DNA of 64,000 nucleotides, taken from positions 1,823,666 through 1,887,665 of the forward strand of contig OZ024808.1 of NCBI GenBank assembly GCA_964017045.1, in the 5' to 3' direction. The DNA comes from Omphiscola glabra. Lineage: Eukaryota > Mollusca > Gastropoda > Lymnaeidae. Of the stretch, positions 1-11,200 are shown in pieces (the first letter of the stretch is position 1; every line of letters begins with the position of its first letter). The position numbers and the translations under genes were made by a program. Under the pieces are notes generated by a model. The model made no database searches. It had not been told where the DNA came from and saw only the letters and a list, made by a program, of their open reading frames with translations.

Positions 1-130
1 CTTTGATATCATTTGACAGAAAACTTTTCTTTCCAACAATTTGATTGGTTGCTTTAAGTTGAGCAATGAACAGGAGTAGGGGGGTGGGGAAATCAGTAGA
101 GGATGGGGAAGGTGTAGGGGTGGTGGCAGG

Positions 131-465
131 AGTTGTTGTTCATCCGTCAAGATCGACTAGGACCATCTAGTCATCCAGTTAGTGGGGTGTGGAGTTTCAC
201 AGTGAGTTCGTAGGTGGTCTGCTAGTCTGATCCGTGCTCTGAATAGTCTCTGGCACAGCGGGCAGGGCATAGTTACTGTAGTTGATCTAATGTTGCTTTT
301 TTTGGGCTAGCCTGCATGTCTCAACTGTGGCTCTCCTACTGGCTTCATGAGATTGAGCCCCCTTCTTGACAGCTGATCTCCACCTGGCTCTGTCCTGGGC
401 TGTCTGCACCCATTCATTTGGGTTGATGCTGACGGCCTTTAGTGCCGCTTTCAGGGGTAGGCATT
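131..465 (-). mobile_element. 5'-truncated LINE, 3' end of ORF2 with C2H2 finger
   Basis: On the minus strand this reads as the last ~100 codons of a non-LTR retrotransposon ORF2. It runs from LKAALKAVSIN through a VQTAQDRARWRSAVKKGA stretch to a CPLCQRLF...H..TH zinc finger and a stop, then a 3' tail ending near position 131. It aligns motif for motif with the C-terminus of the fuller copy at 24.6-26.9 kb but is clearly diverged from it, and it carries a stop or frame break before the finger. It is dead and 5' truncated. What is seen is the shared finger and tail; family membership is inferred from that similarity. Confidence 0.85.
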
Positions 466-547
466 TGTCAAAAGATTTGTAGTTAGTGTTTTGGAACCAG
501 ACAAAACAGAAATATTACTTTAAAAAAAAGAATGTTATTTATTTCAG

Positions 548-2598
548 GATTAAATCCCGGGATCGTCAACTTCCTCTTGTTCATGTCCTGTCTCTTCTGC
601 ACGACAATGGCCGCAGCGAGTCTGTGCTTCCTGGTCAGCTCAACAATAAGAGTTTTTGCCGTGGCCCAGCTGCTCCTGGCCTTCTGCTACGTTTTGATGA
701 TAGTAAGTGGAAGTAAATCTGGAGGACTAGTGGTCAGTGCTGACACAATTCAATTTATTAAAAAAAAAATTAAAACCCAGGAAGTTAAGCATTGAATTTT
801 TATCTTTAAGGGTTATCTCCCTTATATTTCCTCAATCGACATAGTGTGCAATTATCTCCCCTAATAAGGGGAGAGCAGCAGCTGGGAGTTCAGTTCCTCT
901 AGTTTTTTTTTTTTTATGTTTCCACCTTACAGCACACACACACGCACACCCTTTCCCCCCAAATTAATTAAAAATTCTTTCTTAGATCTTACCTTCCCAC
1001 TATTTATTGGAATAAGATTAGTGTAATAAATAATTTCTTAGTTATAAATAAATTTTTAATAATTTCATTTTTCAGCTGTTGGGAGGTTTTCTTATCAATC
1101 CAGATACAATTAATGCCTGGCTCAATTGGATCCAGTATCTGAGTCTCTTCAGATATGCTTTGAATGTAAGTGATCTGTGTATCAAGTGAGGTATGCATTA
1201 AATGTAAGGCCAAGTGATCTGTGTAACAAGTGAGGTATGCATTAAATGTAAGCCCAAGTGATCTACATATCAAGTGAGGTATGCATTAAATGTAAGGCCA
1301 AGTTATCTACGTATCAAGTGATCTACGTAACAAGTGGTCTGTGTAACAAATTATCTGTGTAACAAGTCTGCTGTACAACAGCTGCTGCTACTAGTGGTTT
1401 AGGATTTATATTTTTATTCATAGTTTCATATTAACCATGTTCAATTGATTAATGTGACTAATTGTTACGTTAAATTTTGTTTCCATTCCCAGACTCTTTA
1501 TATCATCGAGTTTAAGGACAGGGTTTTCTGTCCCAACGGAACAAATTGGTGAGTTTGTTTTTTAATTTTTAAAATAATGTTTTGTTTTTGTGTGTTTCTC
1601 TAAGCGTCAGTTCACATGATCAAATTTTCGATCATGCATTTGATGCAATTTTTGTATGAAGACTTGTCACAGCTTGCAAATTACTATTTGATCAAAGTCC
1701 CATTTGTCCAAAAAAAGAAATCACTCACAATATAGTGCATACATACAAAAATTTGACGCCAAATTTGATCGTGTGTTCTGACGCTAATAAAGTTTCAAGG
1801 GGCTATTTGAAAATGTACCATTTTTATTTGATGTCACCCGGGGTAGAAACTGACAAACAGTTTAAAGATGTCTGGCATTGAGTGGCATCCACTGCTGTTT
1901 GTTTTTTTTAAATATATTTAAATATATATGCCAACACAAATATAGAAGCTGTTTATACGTTTTTTAATATATAGTTTCAATGGATTGTCTTTCTTAAAAT
2001 CAATTTTTAACAATTGTAAAATGATGGTAACAGCTAGAAAATTCATTTTTAATTTTTAAATCAACGTTTTTAAACAGAAATTTTTATTTTTCAAATTGCA
2101 AACCAATATCAGAATAAAGATCTAAATCAGTACTTTCAAAATCCGTTGCTTCCAGTCCAACAAATACGATGGGACAAATGCTATGGGACAAATGCTATGA
2201 CGGTTAGCGCGACCCTACTAGAAAAATCTCAGCGCAGTGTAATTTTCAGAGCGTCATTTAGAATACCTACTTTCAAATACCTCTTACATTTTTTATAAAA
2301 CATATTAGTCGTTGCTTTTTTTGAAAACGCTGTGTGCACATTCATTTGAGTAATTACAAGGTAATATAAGACTACAATCATTTCATTTATTTTTTTATCT
2401 AGACTACAATCATTTTATTTATTTCTTTATCTCTCCCACGTCAACAGCAGAGAGGGAAACTTGTATCTACAAGAGCAGAACATTGCTTACGCAGAGCCGT
2501 GGGACTTCTGGCAGAATTATGTGGCCCTTGTCAGTTATGGATGGCTCTTGCTCATACTGACCTACATACAACTGAGACGTATGAAAAAGACATTTTGA
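548..2598 (+). CDS. ABCG2-like transporter, last four coding exons (5' part outside window)
   Basis: ABC half-transporter of the ABCG (white/BCRP) family; only the C-terminal ~150 residues of the membrane domain are present. Exons read 548-702, 1076-1165, 1493-1548 and 2448-2598 (stop TGA 2596-2598). Splice sites: acceptors TTTATTTCAG, TTTTTCAG, TTCCCAG and CAACAG; donors GTAAGT (703), GTAAGT (1166) and GTGAGT (1549). Frames join cleanly. The hydrophobic segment NFLLFMSCLFCTTMAAASL, then FLINPDTINAWLNWIQYLSL, then a Cys-containing loop NGTNC, then PWDFWQNYVALVSYGWLLL and a basic tail RRMKK, follow the order of vertebrate ABCG2 (helix, re-entrant SWLSWLQY-like motif, extracellular Cys loop, WxxWxNxVAL, last helix). 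At 2448 a NAGNAG acceptor occurs; the downstream choice would create a stop, so 2448 is preferred. Membrane efflux is inferred from the family; the substrate is unknown. Confidence 0.85.
1153..1370 (+). repeat. 44-bp minisatellite at the ABCG2 exon-2 donor
   Basis: About three to four copies, period 44 (GTGATCT at 1170, 1214, 1258), then degenerate shorter copies. Each unit carries an imperfect copy of the exon end and 5' splice site: TATGCTTTGAATGTAAG at the true donor, TATGCATTAAATGTAAG in the repeats. Confidence 0.8.
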
Positions 2599-2639
2599 AC
2601 CTCCAGATGTGGGAGGAACAAGAAAATTTGTTAAATAAT

Positions 2640-2935
2640 ATACGCACCTGAGACTATATGATGGTGATCTTCTGACCTACATTCATCAAGTCAAGAGATA
2701 TTATGCTGACCTACTGACCTACATATATACACCTGAGACAATATGATGGTGATCTTCTGACCTGCATTCATCAAGTCAATAGATATTATGCTGACCTACT
2801 GACCTACATATATACACCTGGGACAATATGATGGTGATCTCCTGACCTGCATTCATCAAGCCAGTAAATGTGAGTTTGACCCACTGACCTACATTAGCAC
2901 ATCAATAATATGGAGATCTCCTGACCCGCACCTGA
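2640..2935 (+). repeat. 85-bp tandem repeat just after the ABCG2 stop
   Basis: Three copies beginning CACCTGAGAC or CACCTGGGAC at 2645, 2730 and 2815, the last degrading. It lies in the presumed 3' UTR of the ABCG2-like gene, which has no clear poly(A) site in the next 300 bp. Confidence 0.8.
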
Positions 2936-4510
2936 TGTAGCCTACACCATCAAATAACTTTTGTAAGTACACACGCCAAGACACAGATCTCTAAACTGGC
3001 ATGAACAACTCACGTCTGGCATGAACAACTCACGTCGTCTGGCAACCCTTGGGGCTTCATGAGAAGCATATCTAGGGGGGGGGGAGGGGAAGAAGTGCTG
3101 AATAGTGGAAGGGGAGGGTGTTAGTAAACATCATTGTTGTGTTCAGTGCTAATTAAATGAAAAATATTTTTGAGTGCCGACATCTACATTACACTTAATC
3201 ACAATGTTGTTGTTGAATAAAGAATAGAAATATTGTTTTTTTTTAAAAAATAAGGTTTATAATTTATAAACCATTCAATGACGATTGTTGCATATTTGAC
3301 ATATCTTAATTTAATATACTTGGCAGCTGTGTTGGCTTGAGTATTGTTAGTGGCCCCCGAAGTAACACAGGCTTCTGTCCACACAATGGGGGATTTGTAA
3401 AAAATCTCTGTATAATAATTTATCTATTGGAAAAACACTGGCTAAAAAAACCCAACTACAGCAATCGGAAAACAGTGGCTAAAATAAACCCAACTACTGA
3501 TATGTATGGAAAAAAGCTGAAAATGAATTTGAAAAGGGCCATCTATGGCATAAGTATGAAGTGGGCAAAGACAGATATAGAAATACTCAAGAGGGATGGC
3601 TACACCAAATTGCATGATAACTTTCACTGGGTAACTGAAGTATTAGCTAGTGTCTTATAACTTATATAGGTTACTGAAGTATTAGCAAGTGCCACCCCCA
3701 ATCATTCTCAAAGTTTGTTGGTTTTCAGTATTCTCAGGGTGAAAATGTATTTTTTCCCCCAATCAGAATTCATAACTAATAACATCTGTAATGTATTAAA
3801 TGTTTCTTTAAACAAAACAACACTGACACTGTTCAAAGTGGTGCAGCCTTTCTAATGTCTAACTTAAAAAAGGATTGTGTGTGTTCATGTGTGTAGCAAG
3901 TACTAGTAATTTATTAGGTATACCTTGGCTGCACTGATTAGAAATTTTGGAAGAATTAATTTATGCTTCTGTTGATGTTATGCTGTGATAAGTCATCTAC
4001 ATAAAAAGAAAACGTTTGCACAAAAAGTGATAATGATATTCATTATGTCTTTGAACAAGATTTTTATTCATTGCTCAGTAAAAATTATACTTAATTGATT
4101 GTATAGTTTATTATTATTAATGATGTATTTTAGTTTATTGCAATGAATGGAAATTATGAACTTTAAAAAGAAAGCTGAGAGCAATCTGGAAATGGCGCTC
4201 CAATAATCATTCGTTTAAAATGGCCATAGGGCTAAGTAATGGCAACAGAAGTCCTCTTAAAAATCAAAGCAAAGTTTTTTTGTTTTTATTTATATTATAT
4301 AATACATATTTTGAATACATAAATTTAAAGGTTACACTTGCACTTATACAATTTCCCTCGTGGGATTTTTATTTTCTGTACTAAATAGAACTTCCAATCA
4401 AAAGCATTTAGTTGTGTACTTTTTGATACAGTGCATTGTAAATAGTACAGGATTTAATTTCCTCCTAAAGTACAGTTTATTACTTTATTATTTTTGGTTG
4501 AAATTTTTTT
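2936..4510. other. AT-rich non-coding stretch, possible 3' UTR or intergenic
   Basis: Nothing recognisable. Short open frames around 3337-3660 lack domain signals or splice context. Several AATAAA-like hexamers occur (for example near 3217). I cannot place the 3' end of the ABCG2-like transcript. Confidence 0.4.
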
Positions 4511-4517
4511 CTTCTTA

Positions 4518-4856
4518 TAGTGTAAACAGAGGTTGAAGGCTATCAATACTATCATTGGTATGAACAGAGGTTGAAGGCTATCAATACTATCATTGGTATG
4601 AACAGAGGTTGAAGACTATCAATGACTATCATTGGTATGAACAGAGGTTGAAGGCTATCATTGGTGTGAACAAAGGGTGATAGTGATACTATCTTTGATG
4701 TGAACAAAGGGTGAATACTATCTTTGATGTGAACAAAGGCAAAGGGTGAATACTATCTTTGATGTGAACAAAGGCAAAGGGTGAATACTATCTTTGATGT
4801 GAACAAAGGCAAAGGGTGAATACTATCTTTGATGTGAACAAAGGGTGAAGACTGTC
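4518..4856 (+). repeat. Two adjoining related minisatellites (~37 and ~35 bp)
   Basis: First array: units with GAACAGAGGTTGAAGGCTAT. Second array: units with AACAAAGGGTGAATACTATC, some carrying a duplicated AAAGGC. The second looks like a diverged offshoot of the first. Confidence 0.8.
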
Positions 4857-5261
4857 ATTATCAAAATCTTGACAACACCATGATCATTGATGAAAATGAA
4901 ATACAGAAGAGAAAAAAATGGCAGGGGGGGGGGGAGTGAAAAGGGATAAATTATTGATTGTAAGTGATGAACAATGTTGATGCTTTGTTAAGAGATGGAC
5001 TTGTATGAATTTGGTGAGCTCAAAATGAGTTCTTCTTCCATTTGATTGGAATGAAACAATTAAACGTGTTTAAAACTGAAAAACTGTAATAAAAGCCTAT
5101 TCATTAACGTGTATTTTGTCTTTGTCTATTAGTGTATAGATTTGATCCATTGAAGAAAAACAATCAACAACCATTTTTTATAATCACCTCAACCGTTTTT
5201 TTGTAAACATAATACATGTAGGCATTGTAGGCTACCACACCTGTTTACCATTCTACAGTGA

Positions 5262-5668
5262 TAGGACACGTTGCCCGTATGGAAGATCACGGGCTCCCTA
5301 AACAAATATTCTATGGTGAACTCACGACAGGCAAGCGCTCCCAAGGAGGTCCAAAAAAACGTTACAAAGGAAAGATTCACTGAAAGTGGCACTAAAGGCC
5401 TTCAGCATAGACATTACCAAATTGGAGCAGACAGCTCAGGACAGTCAGGTGGAGATCAGTGGTCAAGATAGGGGCTAAATCTTATGAAGCCAGTAGGATG
5501 GCCACCATTGAGACACCCAGGCAAGCCCGTAAGAACATTATTAAATCCACGACTGCACCATCCCCTGCCCGCGGTGCCACAGACTATTCCGAGCACGCTT
5601 TGGATTGGCAAGCCACCTACGAACCCACCGTAACCCACCCCCCTAACCGGATGAACAACAACAATGAA
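5262..5668 (+). mobile_element. 5'-truncated LINE fragment, same family as 24.6 kb copy
   Basis: Reads [20 protein letters not shown] and then [12 protein letters not shown], an insertion with frameshift near 5370, then KIGAKSYEASRMATIET and remnants of the zinc finger, ending after CCCCCCTAACCGGATGA. Nearly identical in DNA to 26492-26887 but with small indels; the tail lacks the last ~30 bp before the terminal ACAACAA. A non-functional insertion. Confidence 0.9.
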
Positions 5669-5759
5669 TTATATTACTCAAAAAAACAAACCAAAAAACA
5701 CCCCCCAAAAATCCAAAGAGAGCATACATTAAAAAATCACAAAGTCAGACATGACTAGA

Positions 5760-7270
5760 TTGTATCTCATTTAATATTAAATAGCTAACTATATCTCCAT
5801 GTTAAGCAACAGGACGGGAATAAATATATATATATATTAATAGCAACAGCGTATCACGTGATCTGAACATCGTCTGATGCAAGTCCAAGTCGGTTTCATC
5901 ATCATGCTGAAACAAGTTTGCGGAGGACAGCCGCAGTAGTCAAAATGGCACAATACGCCAAAGAATTACTTGTGAGGACAAGTGCATCTGTTTGATGAAA
6001 ATTTGGTTGAAGTAAATTGATTTTTTAAAAATTAATCCATCATACAATTATAGTATTTTAGGGGATACAATTTCAACTATTAAATAAGTGACTCTTTAAA
6101 ATAATGAAAGACTCCCAGGAACTCTTTACTCTTTAGAACCAAAGATATAACACTCAGACAAGTCAGATAACACACTGAAGTGTCACTGCCTAAGTAGTCT
6201 AAGCTATTCAAATAATGTTAAACGCTCAACAATGTCAAACATGTTCATTGACCTTAGCCTTAACGATTAACTTGCACGTAGTTTTCCCGCAATTTATTCA
6301 ATGGTCGATGCATGCAAACCCATATAAGGTTTAATTAAACTGGTAATTTCCCCACCAACAAAACAACCTGCCCAACCCATTTAATTCAGTTGCATAATTT
6401 GGCTTTCTTACTAAAAATTATCTAATTAAAAAACTCCTATCGTTGATATTTTTATTGACCAGCAGTCCATTTGAAATATTTTGAAAACTTCTTACTCAAT
6501 TTGTCTAAAAAAAATTTAATTCTGAAGTGAACCCACTAGGAAATGCTTCTACTACTACTACTACTCCTACACCTAATGACATGATATATTTAATAATAAA
6601 TACCAGCAAGTATACTTTTCTTTTACATTAAAGTCAAAGTAAGTATAATAGTTGTATTTAATATTAGGGCATAATTAGGGTAAATGCGAAGATAATGGGC
6701 AGCGTTTTTTACCATGGCCGCCATCTTGGTTGACATTAATTAAGAATAAAACGTTTAAAAATAATGAAAAAATTTCCTAAATGTATCCTAAACCTAACCT
6801 GAACCCTAAATCTATCCTTAAACCTAACCTGAACCCTAAAGTAATCAGCAACATAACAAAACACACAATTAGTTAATTTATACATGCATGATGCTTAAGT
6901 TTACCAGTGACCAGAATATTTATGCTTATTTATCATTAAAATAAAATGCAGCTAATTTGTTGCAATGCATTGAAAAGTCACCTTCACCTGTGGTTGTATT
7001 TATTGTATTAAAACATGAAGTTGAAAAATGGTGGTAATTCATCATAAAATACGGACTACTAAAAACAGAAAAACAACAGCGCCCCCCCCCCCCCCCCTTT
7101 TCTGCATAATATTGATGAATGGGCTGAATGGGGATAAATTTCCCACCAAACCACTATACTTGAATATTGAAACTTAAGCAATAAAATATTTCAAAATACA
7201 ATTATCAAACACATTGAAAAATATACAGTAAATGTTAATAATGCACATAAAAATGGGTAATGTTCAAAAA
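5760..7270. other. AT-rich intergenic sequence
   Basis: No gene signal. Contains a short telomere-like degenerate tract (CCTAAACCTAACC... near 6785-6840), an (ACT)n run near 6547 and a poly-C run at 7083-7098. Confidence 0.4.
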
Positions 7271-7613
7271 CAGTGTTTCCCAACCTGGCGGTTCAAGAAG
7301 GCATCCCGTGGGTGTGAGGAAAGGGGATTTAAGAAAAGAGGAGCTTTAAAATTATGATAGAAATGTTAATGTATTTTAAACATTGCTTCATTAATATTTT
7401 TATGAGGTGCAAGTTTAATTTTTATGTTCTACAGTTTAATTTCAATGTTCTACAGTTCTCTTTTCAATTAAATTTTTAAAAAGTCTCTTATTTCCAAATG
7501 TATCGGTACTTTTGTAGGATTTCTGAGACCTAGTAAAACAGTTTGTAGTGGGTGCCAGGCTAGTCAAATAATTCGAAGGGGGTGCAGAGTATAGAAAAGA
7601 TTGGGACACACTG
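7271..7613. mobile_element. hAT-like non-autonomous relic
   Basis: Left end CAGTGTTTCCCAACCTGG and right end whose complement is CAGTGTGTCCCAATCTTT form matching imperfect termini of the hAT style. No target duplication could be matched. Its right end abuts the younger MITE at 7620. A similar right end (GGTTTGGAACCACTG) is at 61258-61272. Confidence 0.5.
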
Positions 7614-7619
7614 GTCCAG

Positions 7620-7783
7620 CAGTGGCGTAGCGAGAGGGGGCAAGGGGGCATCATGCCCCGGGCGCTACTCACAAAGGGGCGCCAAATGGTATATTTTACA
7701 TATAATATTGTATGGTTTTCAAATGGGGGGCGCGCTAAAAAGGTATTGTGCCCCGGGCGCAAGTTAAGCTCGCTACGCCACTG
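7620..7783. mobile_element. hAT-type MITE with CAGTGGCGTAGCGAG termini
   Basis: 164-bp element with perfect 15-bp terminal inverted repeats (CAGTGGCGTAGCGAG / CTCGCTACGCCACTG) flanked by a perfect 8-bp duplication TGGTCCAG at 7612-7619 and 7784-7791. An 8-bp duplication is the hAT hallmark. Non-coding. A second copy is at 32925-33083. Confidence 0.9.
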
Positions 7784-7799
7784 TGGTCCAGACCATACC

Positions 7800-8095
7800 T
7801 GAGTCAATAGTAAGCTTAAAGGAGTTGGACTAATATAGTGTTGCTTAACAAGGGTGGAGTATGAAATGTCTAGTTTTAAACATCAGACTCAGAGGTAAAT
7901 TTTAAATGTTTTTCTCAGGGTGGGATATAGTCAAATTTATTTAACCTGTTACCTCAAGTTTCATGAGTTTATTAATATTAAGCCTCTATTTAAAAAAAAA
8001 AAAATTCTACTGAGATAAAGAATATGGCTTTTAAATTATTTATTTTATTGCCACTAAGGTTTAAGGTAGATTAAAATTCTAGCTTTTATCATTTT
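7800..8095. other. AT-rich sequence downstream of the micro-exon gene
   Basis: Non-coding on both strands. A second minus-strand AATAAA lies near 8040-8055 and could be an alternative poly(A) signal for the micro-exon gene. Confidence 0.35.
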
Positions 8096-8111
8096 GAATG
8101 GCTACTTCTAT

Positions 8112-8117
8112 TTTATT
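8112..8117 (-). promoter_or_regulatory. Polyadenylation signal AATAAA of the micro-exon gene
   Basis: Canonical hexamer 57 bp past the stop codon on the minus strand. Confidence 0.65.
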
Positions 8118-8173
8118 TGTAAAAATTTCTAATATCTAATGATAACTATTGGTAGGGCTAGCAAATCATATTT

Positions 8174-8211
8174 TTAAGAACTTTTTGGTAAATCGCTTCT
8201 TATATGAATGT
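8174..8211 (-). CDS. Micro-exon gene exon 9: C-terminus and stop
   Basis: Excellent acceptor (ATTCTTTTCCCACTTTTAG). Encodes DIHIRSDLPKSS followed by TAA at 8176-8174. The last intron (8284-8212) is only 73 bp. Confidence 0.7.
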
Positions 8212-11200
8212 CTAAAAGTGGGAAAAGAATGTATAAAAAAATTTCTACAAATGTAATGTAAGACCAGCAGACAACCATACTCACCATTCTTTTTTGCTGT
8301 AGTTAAATTTATGTAAATGGTTAGATATATATATATATATATATAGAAACATGATGTAGTAAGATAAGCGTGGGCATGGGTTAATGAAAAGACGAAGTAA
8401 AAACATAATTATATGGATTAATTATAGGACGTTGAAAATCTGAAACGTAGTAGAAGAAAAAGAATACTCCAAATTATTGATTTAATAGGAAAAGGAAGTG
8501 TATCTATGACTGAGATTTTCATCATCCTCAATAAAGGTAAAGAATTATAGATATTTTATGGCTTGAGGCATATTTGACAAAGCACCTGCTAAATCTGGAA
8601 GTTCTTTGACCAGCTTGTGCCAGGCTTTACTTTAACACCAATGATCCCAGCTTACTTATGTTGACCCCCTGATGATCTTATACCTCTATCTGCAAACCCC
8701 CTTTGAGATTATACTTCCTGCTTTTTTTTTTTTGTAAAGCCCTAACACACACACCCCAATTTTTGTTTTAAATGAAATCACATAATAGGAATATTTTTAA
8801 AAGACACATTGCAAAAGTAAACGCAAAAACAGACTTTACTTACTTGTCATTTGCACTAGACATAATATAGAAAAAAGGGGGGGGGGGTTGATAGAATAAA
8901 ATAAAGCCATTAACACAATCATCATGGTAGTATTGAAAAAACTTAACACTAGACTTAAGGTGTTTATAATTTTGTTGTGTTGAAGCATTTCTTGAAATAG
9001 TTCACAATTTTCTAACTATTGATTCTGTTGTGTCTCTTATTGATTGTGGTTCTAGATATATGAAGCAAGGATCAATGTACTTGATTTATTCCATTTCTTT
9101 CTAGTTATGAATATTTTCAAGTTGTCTTACTGTTTATGGTTTTCTTGAGGCCTAACTATTTATAAATGAAATCAAACACCTACTGAATTCACCTATTAGA
9201 TTAATTAAAATAAGCAGTAAAGCATTGTCTCGAGTATGATTACTAATTAGGCCAGTTTGCATTATGAAATCAGTTTTCTTGTACTTGAATTCAAGTTATT
9301 GAATGCTTAATTTTTTTTAAAAGCAAATCTGACATTTACCTGATATTTTTATTAGGCTTTTGAAAGGAAACTCATATTTAAGTTTAGTCTAACTTGGGAA
9401 TACTGAATATAAAACAAAAAGTTAATGAAGCATAACACATTAAGGGTTGTGATTAAAAAAAATTCAATATTTTTTTAAAACCAAACATTGAGAAGTGAGA
9501 AATTTACATAAATTGAAGAGAAGATTTATTTATATTAATGATGCAGATTTCCCTGGCAAGGAAAGGTTAGTGATATTATTATCACTGAAAAAATGTTAGC
9601 ATAATTCTGTGCTTCTGATTAAAAAAATTAAAAGCCAGTAGATTGGCGAAAAATGTTGTTGCTCTATGATGTAAAAATGAAGAACTTTTAAAAAGAAAAG
9701 AAAAAATTTAAAATGTAAAAACAATAACACAAAATATACTGACTTGTTGCATTCACTGAGGCACGCGAGGGGGAAAAACAATTTTTATAAGTCATTCAAA
9801 ATTTATTTCTTTAGAATTTATAGAATTATTTGGTTGTATTTCTCAAGGCTAACTTTCTATCACCATATAATCTTTAATTTATAGAAGAAAAAAAAAGGTA
9901 AGATTAACACACAAAAAAAGTAAGTTGATGACCTGTACTTTGAACTCCTAGCTATACTATTAGTGTTTTTAAAATACCCGGTAAAAGAAACAGAAAGTAA
10001 GAAAATTTTGATCTCAATGACCTGCGTATTTTAAAACCTTCAATTCAACAAGTGTACATAACGTGATGTCAAGAGATGTAGAAATTAGTGGTATACTTAA
10101 AAAACTCATTCAGTTTTATAACTTCGGCTTCTTTCCGTAATTTTATATATTAAGTTTCAAGGAAGAAAATCATTCTAAGTCAATTTTTGTCATTTCACCT
10201 GTGTCTGACTTTTGTCAGTGGCACTTGTCATGAAATCCATCTGGCATTTCAAGTGTCATGTTAGGCAAAGCAAAAAGTACATTGCCTATTTGAGTCGTTA
10301 CAACCTATTCAAATAATTTCATTTTCATGACGCACTGGTTTAACCCAGGGGTTGTACAACAATATTTTATAAAAATGATCAAGAAAAAAAGATTTGCATA
10401 CAACTATTTTATCTGCTTAAGTTAAGTAATGAGTTACTTACTCCACATCTTTGCTAATGAGGAAAAAGAGAAAAATGAAGGAACATGTCAGTAAAATGTC
10501 AAATAACCTTGTCAGTGTTGGCACTGACACCATTATTGGTGAGCATTTTCATATTTATTTAATGGGTTGTTTTGTTAAATAATTATAGAGGGGAGGACAT
10601 ATAAAAGGAAGCTTGGCATATAGAGTGGGCTGTTCATTTAGAGTAGGATAGACATATAGAGTGGGGTGTTCATATAGAGTAGGATAGACATATAGATTGG
10701 GCTGTTCATAATATAGAGTAGGATAGACATATAGAGTGGGGTGTACATTTAGAGTAGGATAGACATAGAGTGGGGTGTTCATATAGAGTAGGATATACAT
10801 ATAGAGTGGGATGTACATATAGAGTAGGATAGACATAGAGTGGGGTGTACATATAGAGTGGGATAGACATATAGAGTGGGGTGTACATATAGAGTGGGAT
10901 AGACATATAGAGTGGGATGTACATATAGAGTAGGATATACATATAGAGTGGGGTGTACATATAGAGTAGGATAGACATATAGAGTGGGGTGTACATATAG
11001 AGTAGGATAGACATATAGAGTGGGTTGTACATGTAGAGTAGGATAGACATATAGAGTGTGGTTTACATGTAGAATAGGATGGACATATAGAGTGGGGTGT
11101 ACATATAGAGTAGGATAAACTTATAGAGTGGAATAGATACCTGACGCCTGAACTTGTTTAAATCTTAAGTCCCCCAAAAAATGCTGACTCTAGTGTCATT

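Noticed and set aside
532..795. Taking the open frame from the ATG at 532 as a complete small membrane protein
   Set aside because: The ATG lies in the intron upstream of the acceptor at 541-547; the frame is an internal ABCG2-like exon.
6778..6842. Interstitial telomere tract
   Set aside because: Only a few degenerate CCTAA-type units; too short and irregular.
9336..9352. Possible 17-nt minus-strand micro-exon between TTTCCTTTCAAAAG and GTAAATG
   Set aside because: Length is not a multiple of three and would break the phase-1 chain; entering in phase 1 also gives an immediate stop.
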